Shown in pieces: positions 12,216-22,476 of a stretch of 64,000 nucleotides of DNA. The translations under genes and the position numbers were made by a program. Position 1 is the stretch's first letter. Each line of letters begins with the position of its first letter. The DNA is from an uncultured Methylococcales bacterium (GTDB lineage: Bacteria; Pseudomonadota; Gammaproteobacteria; Methylococcales; Methylomonadaceae), in contig CAJVZC010000002.1 in the NCBI GenBank assembly GCA_913019935.1, positions 1 to 64,000 on the forward strand. The letters are read 5' to 3'. The notes beneath the pieces were generated by a model, which saw only the letters and a list, made by a program, of their open reading frames with translations, searched no databases and was not told the DNA's origin.

Positions 12216-14006
12216 CTACTGACCACGCAAGAAAAACTTATCTAATTCCTGAGCACTTATTTCCACCCAGGTAGGTCGTCCGTGATTACATTGTCCCGAG
12301 CGCTCGGTCATCTCCATATCACGTAGTAATGCGTTCATCTCTGTAACAGTTAACCGTCTATGTGCACGTACGGAGGTGTGACACGCAAGCGTCCCTAAAA
12401 GCTCATCTCCGACTTCTTCAATACGTCGCGTAGCCCCGTAGGTCAACAGATCTGCCAGAACATCTCGCAACAATTGCTCTATTTTAGTCTGTATTAATAA
12501 GACTGGAATAGCTCTTATAATTAACGACTCAGGACCTAATCGATTGAGTTCAAACCCTAAGCCTTGAAATAAGTCACTGTGCTCTTCAGCTAATTCTGCT
12601 TCTTCTTGCGTCACTTGAAAACGAACCGGTAATAATAACGGCTGACTTGGAATAACACCCGCGGCTTTTTGTTGTTTTAATCGCTCATAAACAACGCGCT
12701 CATGCGCGGCATGCGTATCCACTAAAATAACTCCAGTGGCGGTCTCTGACAAAATATAAATATCATGAATATGAGCGATAGCAAACCCTAAAGGCGGGAT
12801 ATCACTACCGGGTTGTGGTAAAGGAGAAAAACCACTCCCTCCCTCTTGTCCCGAAATACCCCGTGTCGCATATCTTTCAATATCACTTGAGCCACCTTGA
12901 GGCAAACGGGACTGGACCGTACCGGGTGATAATTCAGCCTGTGCAGACGGCCTAGTAAAGGGTTCATTATTAGCAAACATGAACTCAGGAGAACCATGAG
13001 TTTCCGGTTTAATATCGGCTAACGAGCGATGCAGCGCTTTAAATATAAAGTCATGCACTAAACGACTTTCTCTAAATCGCACCTCCAATTTAGTCGGATG
13101 CGCATTCACATCCACCCCTTTTGGATTTAACGTTAAAAATAAAACAAACACAGGGTGGCGACCATGAAAAAGAACATCGTGATAGGCCCGTTTAATAGCA
13201 TGGGTAACTAATTTATCGCGCACCAAACGACCATTCACATAAAAAAACTGCCGATCGGCTTGACCTCTAGAAAATGTAGGCAGCCCAACCCAGCCTTCCA
13301 GTTGTAATTCCGCTGCATCAAAAAAGACTTTAACCGATTGCTCTATAAAGCCTTCACCGCACACTTTTTCAACGCGTGCTTGTTGCTCTGATTCTGTCTG
13401 GGCAGGTTTTAAAGAGAGCACTTCTTTACTGTTATGCCGCAACATAAAGCCTGTTTCAAATCGACTTAACGCTAAACGCTTAATCAATACTTCTATGTGG
13501 TTAAATTCCGTTTTTTCAGTCTTTAGAAATTTTCGACGAGCCGGCGTATTGTAGAATAAATCTCGCACCTCAACCGTCGTGCCCTCTGGGTTTGAAGCAG
13601 GCTCCAAGGCATTATCAACTGTTGAATTCTCCGCCACTAATCGCCAGGCGCAATCACTATCCGCTATTCTCGATGCCAAGGTTAACCTGGAAATAGAAGC
13701 AATACTGGGCAGGGCTTCTCCGCGAAAGCCCATGGTACGAACCTTTTCAAGGTCACCCAACGACGTTATCTTACTGGTCGCATGACGAGAGACTGCCAAA
13801 GAGATATCTTCTTTGATAATACCCTTACCATCATCTCGGATACGAATCAAACCAATACCGCCTTGCTCTATTTCAATAACGATAGCGCTTGCAGAAGCAT
13901 CAAAACTATTTTCCAATAATTCTTTAACCACCGAAGCGGGTCTCTCAACCACTTCGCCCGCAGCGATTTGATTGATCAGTTGGGTGGGTAAGGGTTGTAT
14001 ACGCAT
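12216..14006 (-). CDS. mutL: DNA mismatch repair protein MutL
   Basis: MRIQPLPTQLINQIAAGEVVERPASVVKELLENSFDA; GHKL ATPase motifs. Confidence 0.98.
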   Translation of the reverse strand: MRIQPLPTQLINQIAAGEVVERPASVVKELLENSFDASASAIVIEIEQGGIGLIRIRDDGKGIIKEDISLAVSRHATSKITSLGDLEKVRTMGFRGEALPSIASISRLTLASRIADSDCAWRLVAENSTVDNALEPASNPEGTTVEVRDLFYNTPARRKFLKTEKTEFNHIEVLIKRLALSRFETGFMLRHNSKEVLSLKPAQTESEQQARVEKVCGEGFIEQSVKVFFDAAELQLEGWVGLPTFSRGQADRQFFYVNGRLVRDKLVTHAIKRAYHDVLFHGRHPVFVLFLTLNPKGVDVNAHPTKLEVRFRESRLVHDFIFKALHRSLADIKPETHGSPEFMFANNEPFTRPSAQAELSPGTVQSRLPQGGSSDIERYATRGISGQEGGSGFSPLPQPGSDIPPLGFAIAHIHDIYILSETATGVILVDTHAAHERVVYERLKQQKAAGVIPSQPLLLPVRFQVTQEEAELAEEHSDLFQGLGFELNRLGPESLIIRAIPVLLIQTKIEQLLRDVLADLLTYGATRRIEEVGDELLGTLACHTSVRAHRRLTVTEMNALLRDMEMTERSGQCNHGRPTWVEISAQELDKFFLRGQ

Positions 14007-14141
14007 TAAAGTATCTTCCTAATTCTTCAGCAGGCGTATTGTGAGCAGTTAATAAGTTAGCCACATTTTAAGAAAAAAACCCACAAAACAGGCTTTAAAA
14101 AATGATCTTATTGCACAGAAAAATGAATCATGAATGTTTTT

Positions 14142-14215
14142 TGGAGGCTGCGACCGGAATCGAACCGGTGTAGATGGCTTTGCAGGCCACTGCATAACCA
14201 CTTTGCTACGCAGCC
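14142..14215 (-). tRNA. tRNA-Cys(GCA)
   Basis: cloverleaf GGCTGCGTAGCAAAGTGGTTATGCAGTGGCCTGCAAAGCC...GGTTCGATTCCGGTCGCAGCCTCCA. Confidence 0.96.
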
Positions 14216-14223
14216 TAAAAAAC

Positions 14224-14250
14224 AAAAGCCGCAGTGACATGCGGCTTTTT
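14224..14250 (-). terminator. intrinsic-terminator-like hairpin between tRNA-Gly and tRNA-Cys
   Basis: AAAGCCGCA-TGTCAC-TGCGGCTTT then T-rich tract (TTTTGTTTTTT) on the minus strand. Confidence 0.6.
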
Positions 14251-14258
14251 AATCTTTT

Positions 14259-14333
14259 TGGAGCGGGAAACGAGACTTGAACTCGCGACCCCAACCTTGG
14301 CAAGGTTGTGCTCTACCACTGAGCTATTCCCGC
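14259..14333 (-). tRNA. tRNA-Gly(GCC)
   Basis: GCGGGAATAGCTCAGTGGTAGAGCACAACCTTGCCAAGGTTGGGGTCGCGAGTTCAAGTCTCGTTTCCCGCTCCA. Confidence 0.97.
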
Positions 14334-14380
14334 TCTAGAACTTGAACCGAGTATTATAAGTGCAAATACTCGATTGTCAA

Positions 14381-14875
14381 TCATCTTTCAGCAATATTAC
14401 TTGCTAATGTCCATCCTTCTTTACTCATGCAATTACCGCTTTCAATAAGCACACGTGCACAGTTATTGGCCACGCCGAAAGCGTCTCTTAATTCCAGAAC
14501 ATTAACCTGAGTTCCATCAACCGCTTGACAAACACTTAAGTCATCATTTTCAGTCCGATCCCAACCGGTTAATACACAAGGCTCTTTAACAATTGCCGTT
14601 TTTGCATTTTCAGCGCCCAGTGTTTGCGCATTAGGACTCTTTAAAAAGTAAGTTGCACCCACTTTTAAGTTATTACCTTCCCCCGCATCAATTATTTCCG
14701 GGTTACGGTCGCTAGAAACAAACATATAGAGCACTAAAAAGGCAACAACCCCACCATAAAACATAGCAGGTTTTTCCGTTCTAAGGTCATTAGCTTTGCC
14801 AATAACATCTTTCAGTACTTTAGTTGCTTGCTCTTTACCTTCGTTAATCTTATTTTTATTTTCTTCAGTGCTCAT
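14381..14875 (-). CDS. hypothetical protein, one predicted TM segment near the N-terminus
   Basis: 164-aa ORF, hydrophobic segment MFYGGVVAFLVLYMFVSS, several Cys in the C-terminal half. Confidence 0.7.
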   Translation of the reverse strand: MSTEENKNKINEGKEQATKVLKDVIGKANDLRTEKPAMFYGGVVAFLVLYMFVSSDRNPEIIDAGEGNNLKVGATYFLKSPNAQTLGAENAKTAIVKEPCVLTGWDRTENDDLSVCQAVDGTQVNVLELRDAFGVANNCARVLIESGNCMSKEGWTLASNIAER

Positions 14876-15026
14876 AAAAAAGTCCCCTCATTAAACTTTA
14901 GTAATTATATTTAGCCATCTAGCTTAGAAAATCAAATGACCTACCGACTCAAAATCAGCAGTATTAAGATCATCTGCCAGATAAAACAGTAATGTAAAAC
15001 AAAAAAACAAAAACTACAATGTTAAA

Positions 15027-15830
15027 TCAACGGCCTTTCTTTTTATTCATCATACCTCTTGAAGGATTATAACCTTGGATGGCTACGAATAAAAACAACA
15101 AAAGTGATGCCACCGTATAATACAAGGCCTCTATGTTCAATTGTCCATATAACGCAAACCGAATCAACTCAACATTCTTGGTGAAAGGATTATATTCCGC
15201 TAACCGCGCTAACCACTCATTCGACTCCTGTAATTTCCACAACGGGTATAACGCACTGGACATGAAAAACATGGGAAAGATAACAAAATTCATAACACCG
15301 GCAAAATTTTCCAATTGCTTAATAAAAGACGACAATAACATCCCTAATGAACCCAGCATTAATCCAGAAACCACTAACGCAGGAAAAAGCCACAGATAAC
15401 CCATCACCGGTGGCTCAATGCCATAGCACCAAGCAATCGCTAGAAAGACATAACATTGCACAATAGACACAGCCGTTCCAGCCAACAATTTGCTTATCAA
15501 TAAAAAACTTCGTGGCAAAGGACTCACCAATAAAATACGCATGCTGCCCATTTCACGATCATAAACCATCGATAATGAACTTTGCATACCATTAAACAAC
15601 TGAATCATCCCTAACAAACCAGGTGTGATATAAACCTCATATAAAATATAGGTTTCATACGGCGGTGCAATAGCAATCCCTAAGGCAGACTTAAAACCTG
15701 CTGCAAAAACAAATAACCATATCATCGGCCTCACTAACGCCGAAAAAAATCGTTCTCGTTGTTGAACAAAACGCCACAATTCCCGGCCAACAATCCCCCT
15801 CATTGCTCTAAGATAATGAAGTAATAACAT
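15027..15830 (-). CDS. ABC-2 type permease of a PQQ-associated ABC transporter
   Basis: polytopic ABC-2 permease directly after the ATPase and propeller genes; resembles the PedC-type permease family. Confidence 0.85.
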   Translation of the reverse strand: MLLLHYLRAMRGIVGRELWRFVQQRERFFSALVRPMIWLFVFAAGFKSALGIAIAPPYETYILYEVYITPGLLGMIQLFNGMQSSLSMVYDREMGSMRILLVSPLPRSFLLISKLLAGTAVSIVQCYVFLAIAWCYGIEPPVMGYLWLFPALVVSGLMLGSLGMLLSSFIKQLENFAGVMNFVIFPMFFMSSALYPLWKLQESNEWLARLAEYNPFTKNVELIRFALYGQLNIEALYYTVASLLLFLFVAIQGYNPSRGMMNKKKGR

Positions 15831-15832
15831 CC

Positions 15833-16594
15833 TTAGCCAACCTCTTTTTGGGTAAAGTGCGCAAAAGCATCCTGAAGGTTTTCTGCATGAACCTTTTCTA
15901 TCACCTCACTCACCGTTCCCGTTACTTTAACTTTTCCATGGTGCAATACAACCAATTGGTCGGTTGAATACACTTCATCAATCAAATGCGTTGCCCAAAG
16001 GACCGCTAACCCTTGTTCTTTTGTTAGGTCATGAATATAGCTAACTATCGCTTGCCGTGAAGGGACATCCAATCCAACTGTCGGCTCATCTAACAACAAC
16101 ACTGATGGCTTATGCAATAACGCTCTTGCTATTTCTACACGGCGCCGATGACCGCCATTTAAATGACGAATTTTCTCATTCAAACGCTCAAACATTTCAA
16201 AGCGTTCTAATTCCTGTTGAATGATGTTATGTGCTTGTTTTCGAGAAATTCCATGCAAAGCAGCATGGTAATGTAAATTTTGCTTAATGGTTAAATCCAG
16301 ATCCAACGTCGATTGTTGAAAAACCACACCCAATTGAGACAGTGCCTTAAAACTCGACTTTTTGATCTCATTACCCCCTAAGGCTATTCGGCCTTCTCTT
16401 GCATGGTAAAGACCTGTAATCAAGGCAAACAAAGTGCTTTTACCGGCACCGTTAGGACCTAATAAAATACAACACTGCCCCCGTTGTACGTCAAAACCAA
16501 CACCCGAAAGCGCCGCTTGAGGCCCATAAGAAAAACTCAATCCTTTGACCGAAAGTGCCACTGAATCTATCATGGCTTTACCACTAGCCCCCAT
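15833..16594 (-). CDS. ABC transporter ATP-binding protein (PQQ-associated type)
   Basis: Walker A GPNGAGKSTLF, signature LNGGHRRRVEIARALLHKP, Walker B VLLLDEPTVGLD. Confidence 0.9.
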   Translation of the reverse strand: MGASGKAMIDSVALSVKGLSFSYGPQAALSGVGFDVQRGQCCILLGPNGAGKSTLFALITGLYHAREGRIALGGNEIKKSSFKALSQLGVVFQQSTLDLDLTIKQNLHYHAALHGISRKQAHNIIQQELERFEMFERLNEKIRHLNGGHRRRVEIARALLHKPSVLLLDEPTVGLDVPSRQAIVSYIHDLTKEQGLAVLWATHLIDEVYSTDQLVVLHHGKVKVTGTVSEVIEKVHAENLQDAFAHFTQKEVG

Positions 16595-17550
16595 GGAAAA
16601 TGGCCTACTTTAATCGACTTAACCACTTTATGACGGGTGAGGTCAATAATAGACATATCATTACTGACCCCATTGGTGCAGTAAAGTCGACTATAGTCCG
16701 GTGAAAAAGATAAATTCCAAACACGCTCTCCCACTAAGAGATAATCTTCTACAACAAACGTTTTGGCGTTAATAACGGCAACACGATTAGCAGGCCCCAT
16801 TGCCACATAAGCCCACTGTGTTTCAGGATCGATAAGCACCCCTACCGGCTGATTACGATCAGCATTTAAGCCAGGAACGGCTAACGTAATGGTTTTAATA
16901 ATTTGACGTGTCTTAACATCTAGAATAGCCACCGTTCCAGCCAACTCAGAAGTCACCCATAAATATTGACTATCTGCCGTAAAAGCAACCCCTCTCGGTC
17001 TAGGGTCAACCAAGGTATTATCAACCACGTTATAATTTTCAGCATCTATCCAGTGAATCATATTAGTCGTTTCTGATGCACTGACGACCCACTGACCATC
17101 CGGACTCACGGCAATACCCTCTGGCTCAACACCCACACCTATGCCATGAATGACTTGCTGCTTATTAACGTCAACAACAGAGACTAAGCTATCATCCTCA
17201 TTAGAAACAAAAAGAATTTCAGCCGCGGTATGCAGTGCAAATGTTTCTGGGTCATCCCCCGATGGCAGAACACCAACTGGCGCTAAAGTTTTAACGTCAA
17301 TAATTTGAATCACATGGTCATCACTGGTAGCAACATACAATTGACTCTGATCGTGACTAAGTGCAATACCTCGCGGCCGTTGACCAATTGGAATGGTGGC
17401 TACCAACGCACCGAGATCTGGATCAACCACGGCTAAGGCATTATCTTTTTCAAGAGTGATATAAATTGTCTCTGCCGCCACTGTCCTCAACACGCACGAT
17501 GGCACCCATAACAAAACCAGATAAATACAACAAACGATTCCTTTACTCAT
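16570..17550 (-). CDS. YVTN beta-propeller protein of the PQQ-associated ABC cluster
   Basis: repeated YVATSDDHVIQIID / LFVSNEDDSLVSVVD blades with signal peptide. Confidence 0.88.
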   Translation of the reverse strand: MSKGIVCCIYLVLLWVPSCVLRTVAAETIYITLEKDNALAVVDPDLGALVATIPIGQRPRGIALSHDQSQLYVATSDDHVIQIIDVKTLAPVGVLPSGDDPETFALHTAAEILFVSNEDDSLVSVVDVNKQQVIHGIGVGVEPEGIAVSPDGQWVVSASETTNMIHWIDAENYNVVDNTLVDPRPRGVAFTADSQYLWVTSELAGTVAILDVKTRQIIKTITLAVPGLNADRNQPVGVLIDPETQWAYVAMGPANRVAVINAKTFVVEDYLLVGERVWNLSFSPDYSRLYCTNGVSNDMSIIDLTRHKVVKSIKVGHFPWGLVVKP

Positions 17551-18739
17551 TACAATCTACTTCCCGCTGGTCATAACCTAATGTATCTAACTCGCTTATG
17601 GGGTGTAAAAAACCCTGTATCGGCGCCGTAGCCACCATGGCACGCGGTGCTGCTAATAAAACAGGCTGTCTTAATTGTCCATTCCAAGAGCGAAATGACA
17701 AAGGCTTCCCTTTGTATCCTTGTAAAGCAAATTGATCACTGAGCAAATAAGCCTTAATCTTTTCTGGCTCATTCGAACCGACTCGAATAATCGCCTCCCC
17801 ATAACTACGGATAGCTAAATAAGCCGCATAGTCTTTTTCTGTCATTCGCCGTCCTGCTTGCGCTTTAAAACGATTTTGAATTTGCACTGCACCCCATTGC
17901 TCATGGGTTTTATGCCATGCGGTAGGTACCAACCCCTGAGTCCCCACAACCGGCCTAGGCTTCCAAGTTCGGTAACTTAAATACTCACCAAAAAGACCTT
18001 GCTCATCAGCCACCACCAAGACATCGTAGTCGACACCTTGTGTAAAAACAGAAACCTCCTCTTGAGCTGTTCTACGGGCATCATAATCATGCAGCCAAGT
18101 TTTCTGAGCGACAAGCGTACTACCAAAACGCTTAGCCGCACGCTTCAAAGCTTGAGAAAAAAGCTTATCTTCATTCGTGGGCCCTTGCACTAGAAACCAT
18201 TTCACCCAACGTTTCTTTAATAAATACTGAGCCAGTGCATCTGCTCGCATGGCTCGACTGGGTGCAATATGAAACAAATGGTCACCACACCCTTGCTGAC
18301 GGAAATGATCTGCACGTGAAACCACATCCATAATAAGCGTAGATTGTGCGGCAGCTAACGGCTTAATACGCGCTAAGGCATTATCATCCAGCGCCACCAC
18401 AAGCAACGATTTATTTGCAATAAAGGTATGAATATCGGCATCACTGACGCTACTTGCAGGCCATTGTTTTTCAAGGAGCTTAAACTGATGACCGGTGAAT
18501 TTCCCGGTGGTATTATTATCTTTGATCGCTAACAAGGCCCCCTGAAGGCCTTCATCTTTAGGAATACTATCAAGATTTGATAATGCTGGTTTTAGCGTTT
18601 GTTTTTGAGAGATATAAACAATCTCAACAGCTACCGTATCGGCACAGAAAACAGTCAGCGGAACAAACCATAACATAACGGACAGACCAAACCACCACTT
18701 AGAAAGAAACTTCACCCCTTGTGGTTTACTTAAATTCAA
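17543..18739 (-). CDS. periplasmic branched-chain amino-acid-type substrate-binding protein (PQQ-associated ABC cluster)
   Basis: signal peptide, type I SBP-like sequence (CGDHLFHIAPSRAMRADALAQYLLKKRWVKWFLVQGP), cluster context. Confidence 0.8.
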   Translation of the reverse strand: MNLSKPQGVKFLSKWWFGLSVMLWFVPLTVFCADTVAVEIVYISQKQTLKPALSNLDSIPKDEGLQGALLAIKDNNTTGKFTGHQFKLLEKQWPASSVSDADIHTFIANKSLLVVALDDNALARIKPLAAAQSTLIMDVVSRADHFRQQGCGDHLFHIAPSRAMRADALAQYLLKKRWVKWFLVQGPTNEDKLFSQALKRAAKRFGSTLVAQKTWLHDYDARRTAQEEVSVFTQGVDYDVLVVADEQGLFGEYLSYRTWKPRPVVGTQGLVPTAWHKTHEQWGAVQIQNRFKAQAGRRMTEKDYAAYLAIRSYGEAIIRVGSNEPEKIKAYLLSDQFALQGYKGKPLSFRSWNGQLRQPVLLAAPRAMVATAPIQGFLHPISELDTLGYDQREVDCNE

Positions 18740-18924
18740 ACTGATTACCTCTGCTTGCCATGATAAATTTCTCGCAACCGCTATAATTCGCGTAGAACTT
18801 AGGCTCGATATTATGCCTTATTCGTTATCAACAATAATATGAAATTATAAATCGATTTTCATTTTTAGCGGTAAAATTAGGCTATTCTTTAAAACTGTCT
18901 TGTTTCATAGTCACTGAAATCACC

Positions 18925-19764
18925 ATGCAATCTTCTTACCTTAGCCAAATCACAATCTATCCGATCAAATCCTTAGCGGGCATCTCGGTTAATCAATGGC
19001 CTGTGACTTCACGTGGCTTAAAATACGACCGCCAATGGATGCTTGTGGATCAACAAGGACAGTTTTTAAGTCAACGTCAACTCCCCAAAATGTCGTTAAT
19101 CAAAACCACCATCACGAAACACCACTTAATCTTATCCGCACACGGTATGGAAGACCTGACTCTGGACTTAACGCCTGATAAAAAAGAAGATTGTTCTGTT
19201 TCAATTTGGAACGATCAATGCATGGCTTGGATGGTCTCAACAATCGCTAATGAATGGCTGAGTGATGTTTTAAATTGTTTTTGTCAACTGGTCTATCAAC
19301 CGGAACAATATACTCGCCTTATTGACCAAACTTTTGGCCTAGCCTCTGATCAAATTTACTTTTCGGATGGTTTTCCTTTTCTTTTAATATCGGAAAATTC
19401 CTTAGCCAGCTTAAATACAGCGATGAATCTATCACTGCCCATGTTACGGTTTAGACCCAATCTGGTCATTGCGAATTGCTCGAGCTATGCCGAAGATTTT
19501 TGGCGTGAAATACAAGTAGGTGAGATAGCGTTCCGACTACCTAAACCCTGTTCACGTTGTGCGATCACCACTATCGACACCACGGCAGGCACAATGGGGA
19601 AAGAACCACTCACAACACTGAACAAACTCAGAAAATGGAACAATCAGGTTTTTTTTGGTCAAAATGCAATTCATAAAAACACCGGCATTCTGCACATTGG
19701 CGACTCGCTCATTGTCAATCAAGAAGGCCCTCAACAACCCCCTCTCGAGAGCAACTCATGTTAA
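18925..19764 (+). CDS. MOSC domain-containing protein (YcbX-like, lacking the ferredoxin domain)
   Basis: ITIYPIKSLAGISVNQWPVTSRGLKYDRQWMLVD ... FRPNLVI ... CSRCAITTID. Confidence 0.9.
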   Translation: MQSSYLSQITIYPIKSLAGISVNQWPVTSRGLKYDRQWMLVDQQGQFLSQRQLPKMSLIKTTITKHHLILSAHGMEDLTLDLTPDKKEDCSVSIWNDQCMAWMVSTIANEWLSDVLNCFCQLVYQPEQYTRLIDQTFGLASDQIYFSDGFPFLLISENSLASLNTAMNLSLPMLRFRPNLVIANCSSYAEDFWREIQVGEIAFRLPKPCSRCAITTIDTTAGTMGKEPLTTLNKLRKWNNQVFFGQNAIHKNTGILHIGDSLIVNQEGPQQPPLESNSC

Positions 19765-19825
19765 AATGCTATTATCAACCCAAAACAAATCTTATTAGCG
19801 CTCTTATTCATACTGCCGACTTGAC

Positions 19826-21622
19826 GTGACTTCCTCTCTTTCTCATCGACCCAATAAAAAAATTTCCTGGGCCGATATTTATCACTTAGCACGAAGACAT
19901 AAACCCAAATTAATTAGCGCTCACTTTATGGCCCTGCTAGCGACCATGGCCAGTGTTCCGATACCACTACTGATGCCTTTATTGGTTGATGAAATCCTGC
20001 TCAACAAGCCTGACATCACCTTAACAACACTAAACCAATTACTTCCCTCTCAATGGCATAACCCACCTGTTTATATTATAACCGTCTTGGTTTTCAGCTT
20101 ACTGCTTCGCTTAACCTCAACCAGTCTGGCTATTTTACAAAGTCGAAGTTTTTTCTTGATCTCAAAAGATATCATCTTTCATTTACGCTGCCGGCTCATC
20201 CAAACACTACAAACCGTCTCAATGAAAGAGTACGAATCATTAGGTTCTGGGCGTGTCATCACGCATTTGGTCACTGACCTAGAAACACTCGATACCTTTA
20301 TTGGCTCTACCATCAGTAAATTACTGATCTCCTTTTTATCCATTATTGGCATAGCCATCATCCTATTATGGATTCATTGGCAGCTCGGCTTATTTATTTT
20401 ATTACTTAACCCGATTGTTATTTATTTCACACGATTAGCAGGAAAGCGAATAAAGACCTTAAAAGCAAATGAGACGACTGCTCTCAGCATCTTTCAACAA
20501 TCGTTAACGGATACCCTGGAGGCCATTCACCAAATTCGTGCCAGTAACCGCGACCCGCATTACTTTAATGAACTGAAGTTAACCGCCGAAACCGTTAAAA
20601 CAACAGCGACCGCTTTTGCATGGAAAAATGAAGCCGCAAACCGCCTCAGTTTTATTATTTTCTTATTTGGTTTTGATATTTTTCGCGCTCTATCCATGCT
20701 AATGGTTTTATATTCAGGTCTTTCTATTGGTCAAATGCTCGCAGTCTTTGGCTACCTTTGGCTCATGATGGGACCTATCCAAGAAATACTCGGCATTCAA
20801 TATGCTTATTTCAGCGCTAAAGCGGCTCTATTACGCCTAAACAACATCAGTGACTTAAAACAAGAACCCGTCATCATAGAAAGCAAAAATCCTTTCTCAA
20901 ACACACACACCTCTAGTCTTACGATTGAAAACCTGCACTTTCATTACAACGCCTCTCAACCTATTTTAAAGGGCGTTAACCTGCATATTCCGGCTGGGCA
21001 TAAGGTGGCCTTAGTCGGTGCTAGTGGGGGTGGAAAATCAACCCTGATCCAAATCCTTATCGGACTATACCCGACCACACAGGGGAATATATATTATGAT
21101 GGTGTGCCCATGAACCAAATCGGGCTTAATACCATACGAGAAAACGTAGTCACCGTATTACAAAATCCTATTTTATTTAATGATACGATTCGAGCCAATC
21201 TCACCTTAGGACGCGACTGTCCCGATGCTGATTTATGGACCGCTTTGGAGATTTCTCAACTCAAAACCACCGTTAAAGGTCTTAACTTAGCGTTAGAAAC
21301 GCCCGTCGGTCGTCAAGGATTAAAATTATCCGGCGGACAACGGCAGCGTCTTGCTATTGCGCGAATGATCCTTTCAAACCCCAATATTGTCATTTTAGAT
21401 GAGGCTACCTCTGCACTGGATAGTCAGATTGAAAATGATTTACACAACGCCTTAAAAGAATTTTTACAGAATCGTACTACGATTATCATTGCTCATCGCC
21501 TAAGCGCTGTAAAACAAGCTGACCACGTTTATGTTTTCGATAATGGTCAAATCTGCCAACAAGGCCACCCCGAAACCCTTATCAAGCAAAAAGGGCTCTA
21601 TGCTCAATTATACGGTGAATAA
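19826..21622 (+). CDS. ABC exporter, fused TM + ATPase (MsbA-like)
   Basis: six-TM ABC domain then GASGGGKSTLIQILIG, LSGGQRQRLAIARMI, IVILDEATSALD. Confidence 0.93.
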   Translation: MTSSLSHRPNKKISWADIYHLARRHKPKLISAHFMALLATMASVPIPLLMPLLVDEILLNKPDITLTTLNQLLPSQWHNPPVYIITVLVFSLLLRLTSTSLAILQSRSFFLISKDIIFHLRCRLIQTLQTVSMKEYESLGSGRVITHLVTDLETLDTFIGSTISKLLISFLSIIGIAIILLWIHWQLGLFILLLNPIVIYFTRLAGKRIKTLKANETTALSIFQQSLTDTLEAIHQIRASNRDPHYFNELKLTAETVKTTATAFAWKNEAANRLSFIIFLFGFDIFRALSMLMVLYSGLSIGQMLAVFGYLWLMMGPIQEILGIQYAYFSAKAALLRLNNISDLKQEPVIIESKNPFSNTHTSSLTIENLHFHYNASQPILKGVNLHIPAGHKVALVGASGGGKSTLIQILIGLYPTTQGNIYYDGVPMNQIGLNTIRENVVTVLQNPILFNDTIRANLTLGRDCPDADLWTALEISQLKTTVKGLNLALETPVGRQGLKLSGGQRQRLAIARMILSNPNIVILDEATSALDSQIENDLHNALKEFLQNRTTIIIAHRLSAVKQADHVYVFDNGQICQQGHPETLIKQKGLYAQLYGE

Positions 21623-21624
21623 CC

Positions 21625-22455
21625 ATGACCTTTAAAATTGACTTACACAGCCACTCGTACTTCTCAGACGGTGCTTTGTCCCCAGAGCAACTCATTATTC
21701 GTGCTGAAACACAGCAAGTGAGTCACTTAGCACTCACCGACCATGACACCGTCGCTGGCCTAGTTGAAGCCAATACCTATTCCCAAGCCAGCCCATTAAC
21801 CCTCATCAATGGCATTGAACTTTCCACAACATGGAATAATCAATGCTTTCACATTGTAGGGCTTAATATCGACCCTAATGATTCCACTTTACAACGTGGA
21901 ACTTTATTATTAGGCCAAACTCGATTCGAACGCGCAGAAAAGATTGCCTATAAACTCTCCAAAAGAGGTATTCCCGGCGCCATGGATTACGTTTTAAAAA
22001 AAGCAGGACAAGGTATGATTACCCGTTCACATTTTGCCCAATACTTGCTCGAAGAAAACCATGTCAGTTCTTTTCAAAATGCATTTGATAAATATTTGGG
22101 GGATGGAAAGTCAGCTTTTGTGAGTACCTCTTGGGTGGAATTAGAAACCGCGGTGAACTGGATTACGGATGCCGGTGGCCAGGCTATTATTGCGCACCCT
22201 TTACGATATAAACTAACAACGAGCAAGTTAAAAAGATTACTGACTGCATTTAAACTGGCTGGTGGTGCAGGGATTGAAGTCGTTACTGGCAATAACAATC
22301 CGGATGATATTCGCAAGGCCAGCCAATTTGCACGCACATTTGATCTTTATGGTTCTGTAGGATCAGATTTCCACTCTGATAAAAACAAATGGGTTGAACT
22401 CGGTCGTTTAGCGCCGCTCCCCCATGATATCAAACCCATTTGGGATTTATTTTAA
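21625..22455 (+). CDS. PHP-domain phosphoesterase (RNase AM/TrpH/YciV-like)
   Basis: IDLHSHSYFSDGALSPEQLI, LTDHDTVAGLVEA, GSDFHSD. Confidence 0.9.
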   Translation: MTFKIDLHSHSYFSDGALSPEQLIIRAETQQVSHLALTDHDTVAGLVEANTYSQASPLTLINGIELSTTWNNQCFHIVGLNIDPNDSTLQRGTLLLGQTRFERAEKIAYKLSKRGIPGAMDYVLKKAGQGMITRSHFAQYLLEENHVSSFQNAFDKYLGDGKSAFVSTSWVELETAVNWITDAGGQAIIAHPLRYKLTTSKLKRLLTAFKLAGGAGIEVVTGNNNPDDIRKASQFARTFDLYGSVGSDFHSDKNKWVELGRLAPLPHDIKPIWDLF

Positions 22456-22476
22456 CCACAGTTACGTTATCGACTT

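Noticed and set aside
16570-18739. YVTN protein and SBP as an S-layer or adhesin pair
   Set aside because: overlap with ABC ATPase/permease genes fits the PQQ-associated transporter arrangement better
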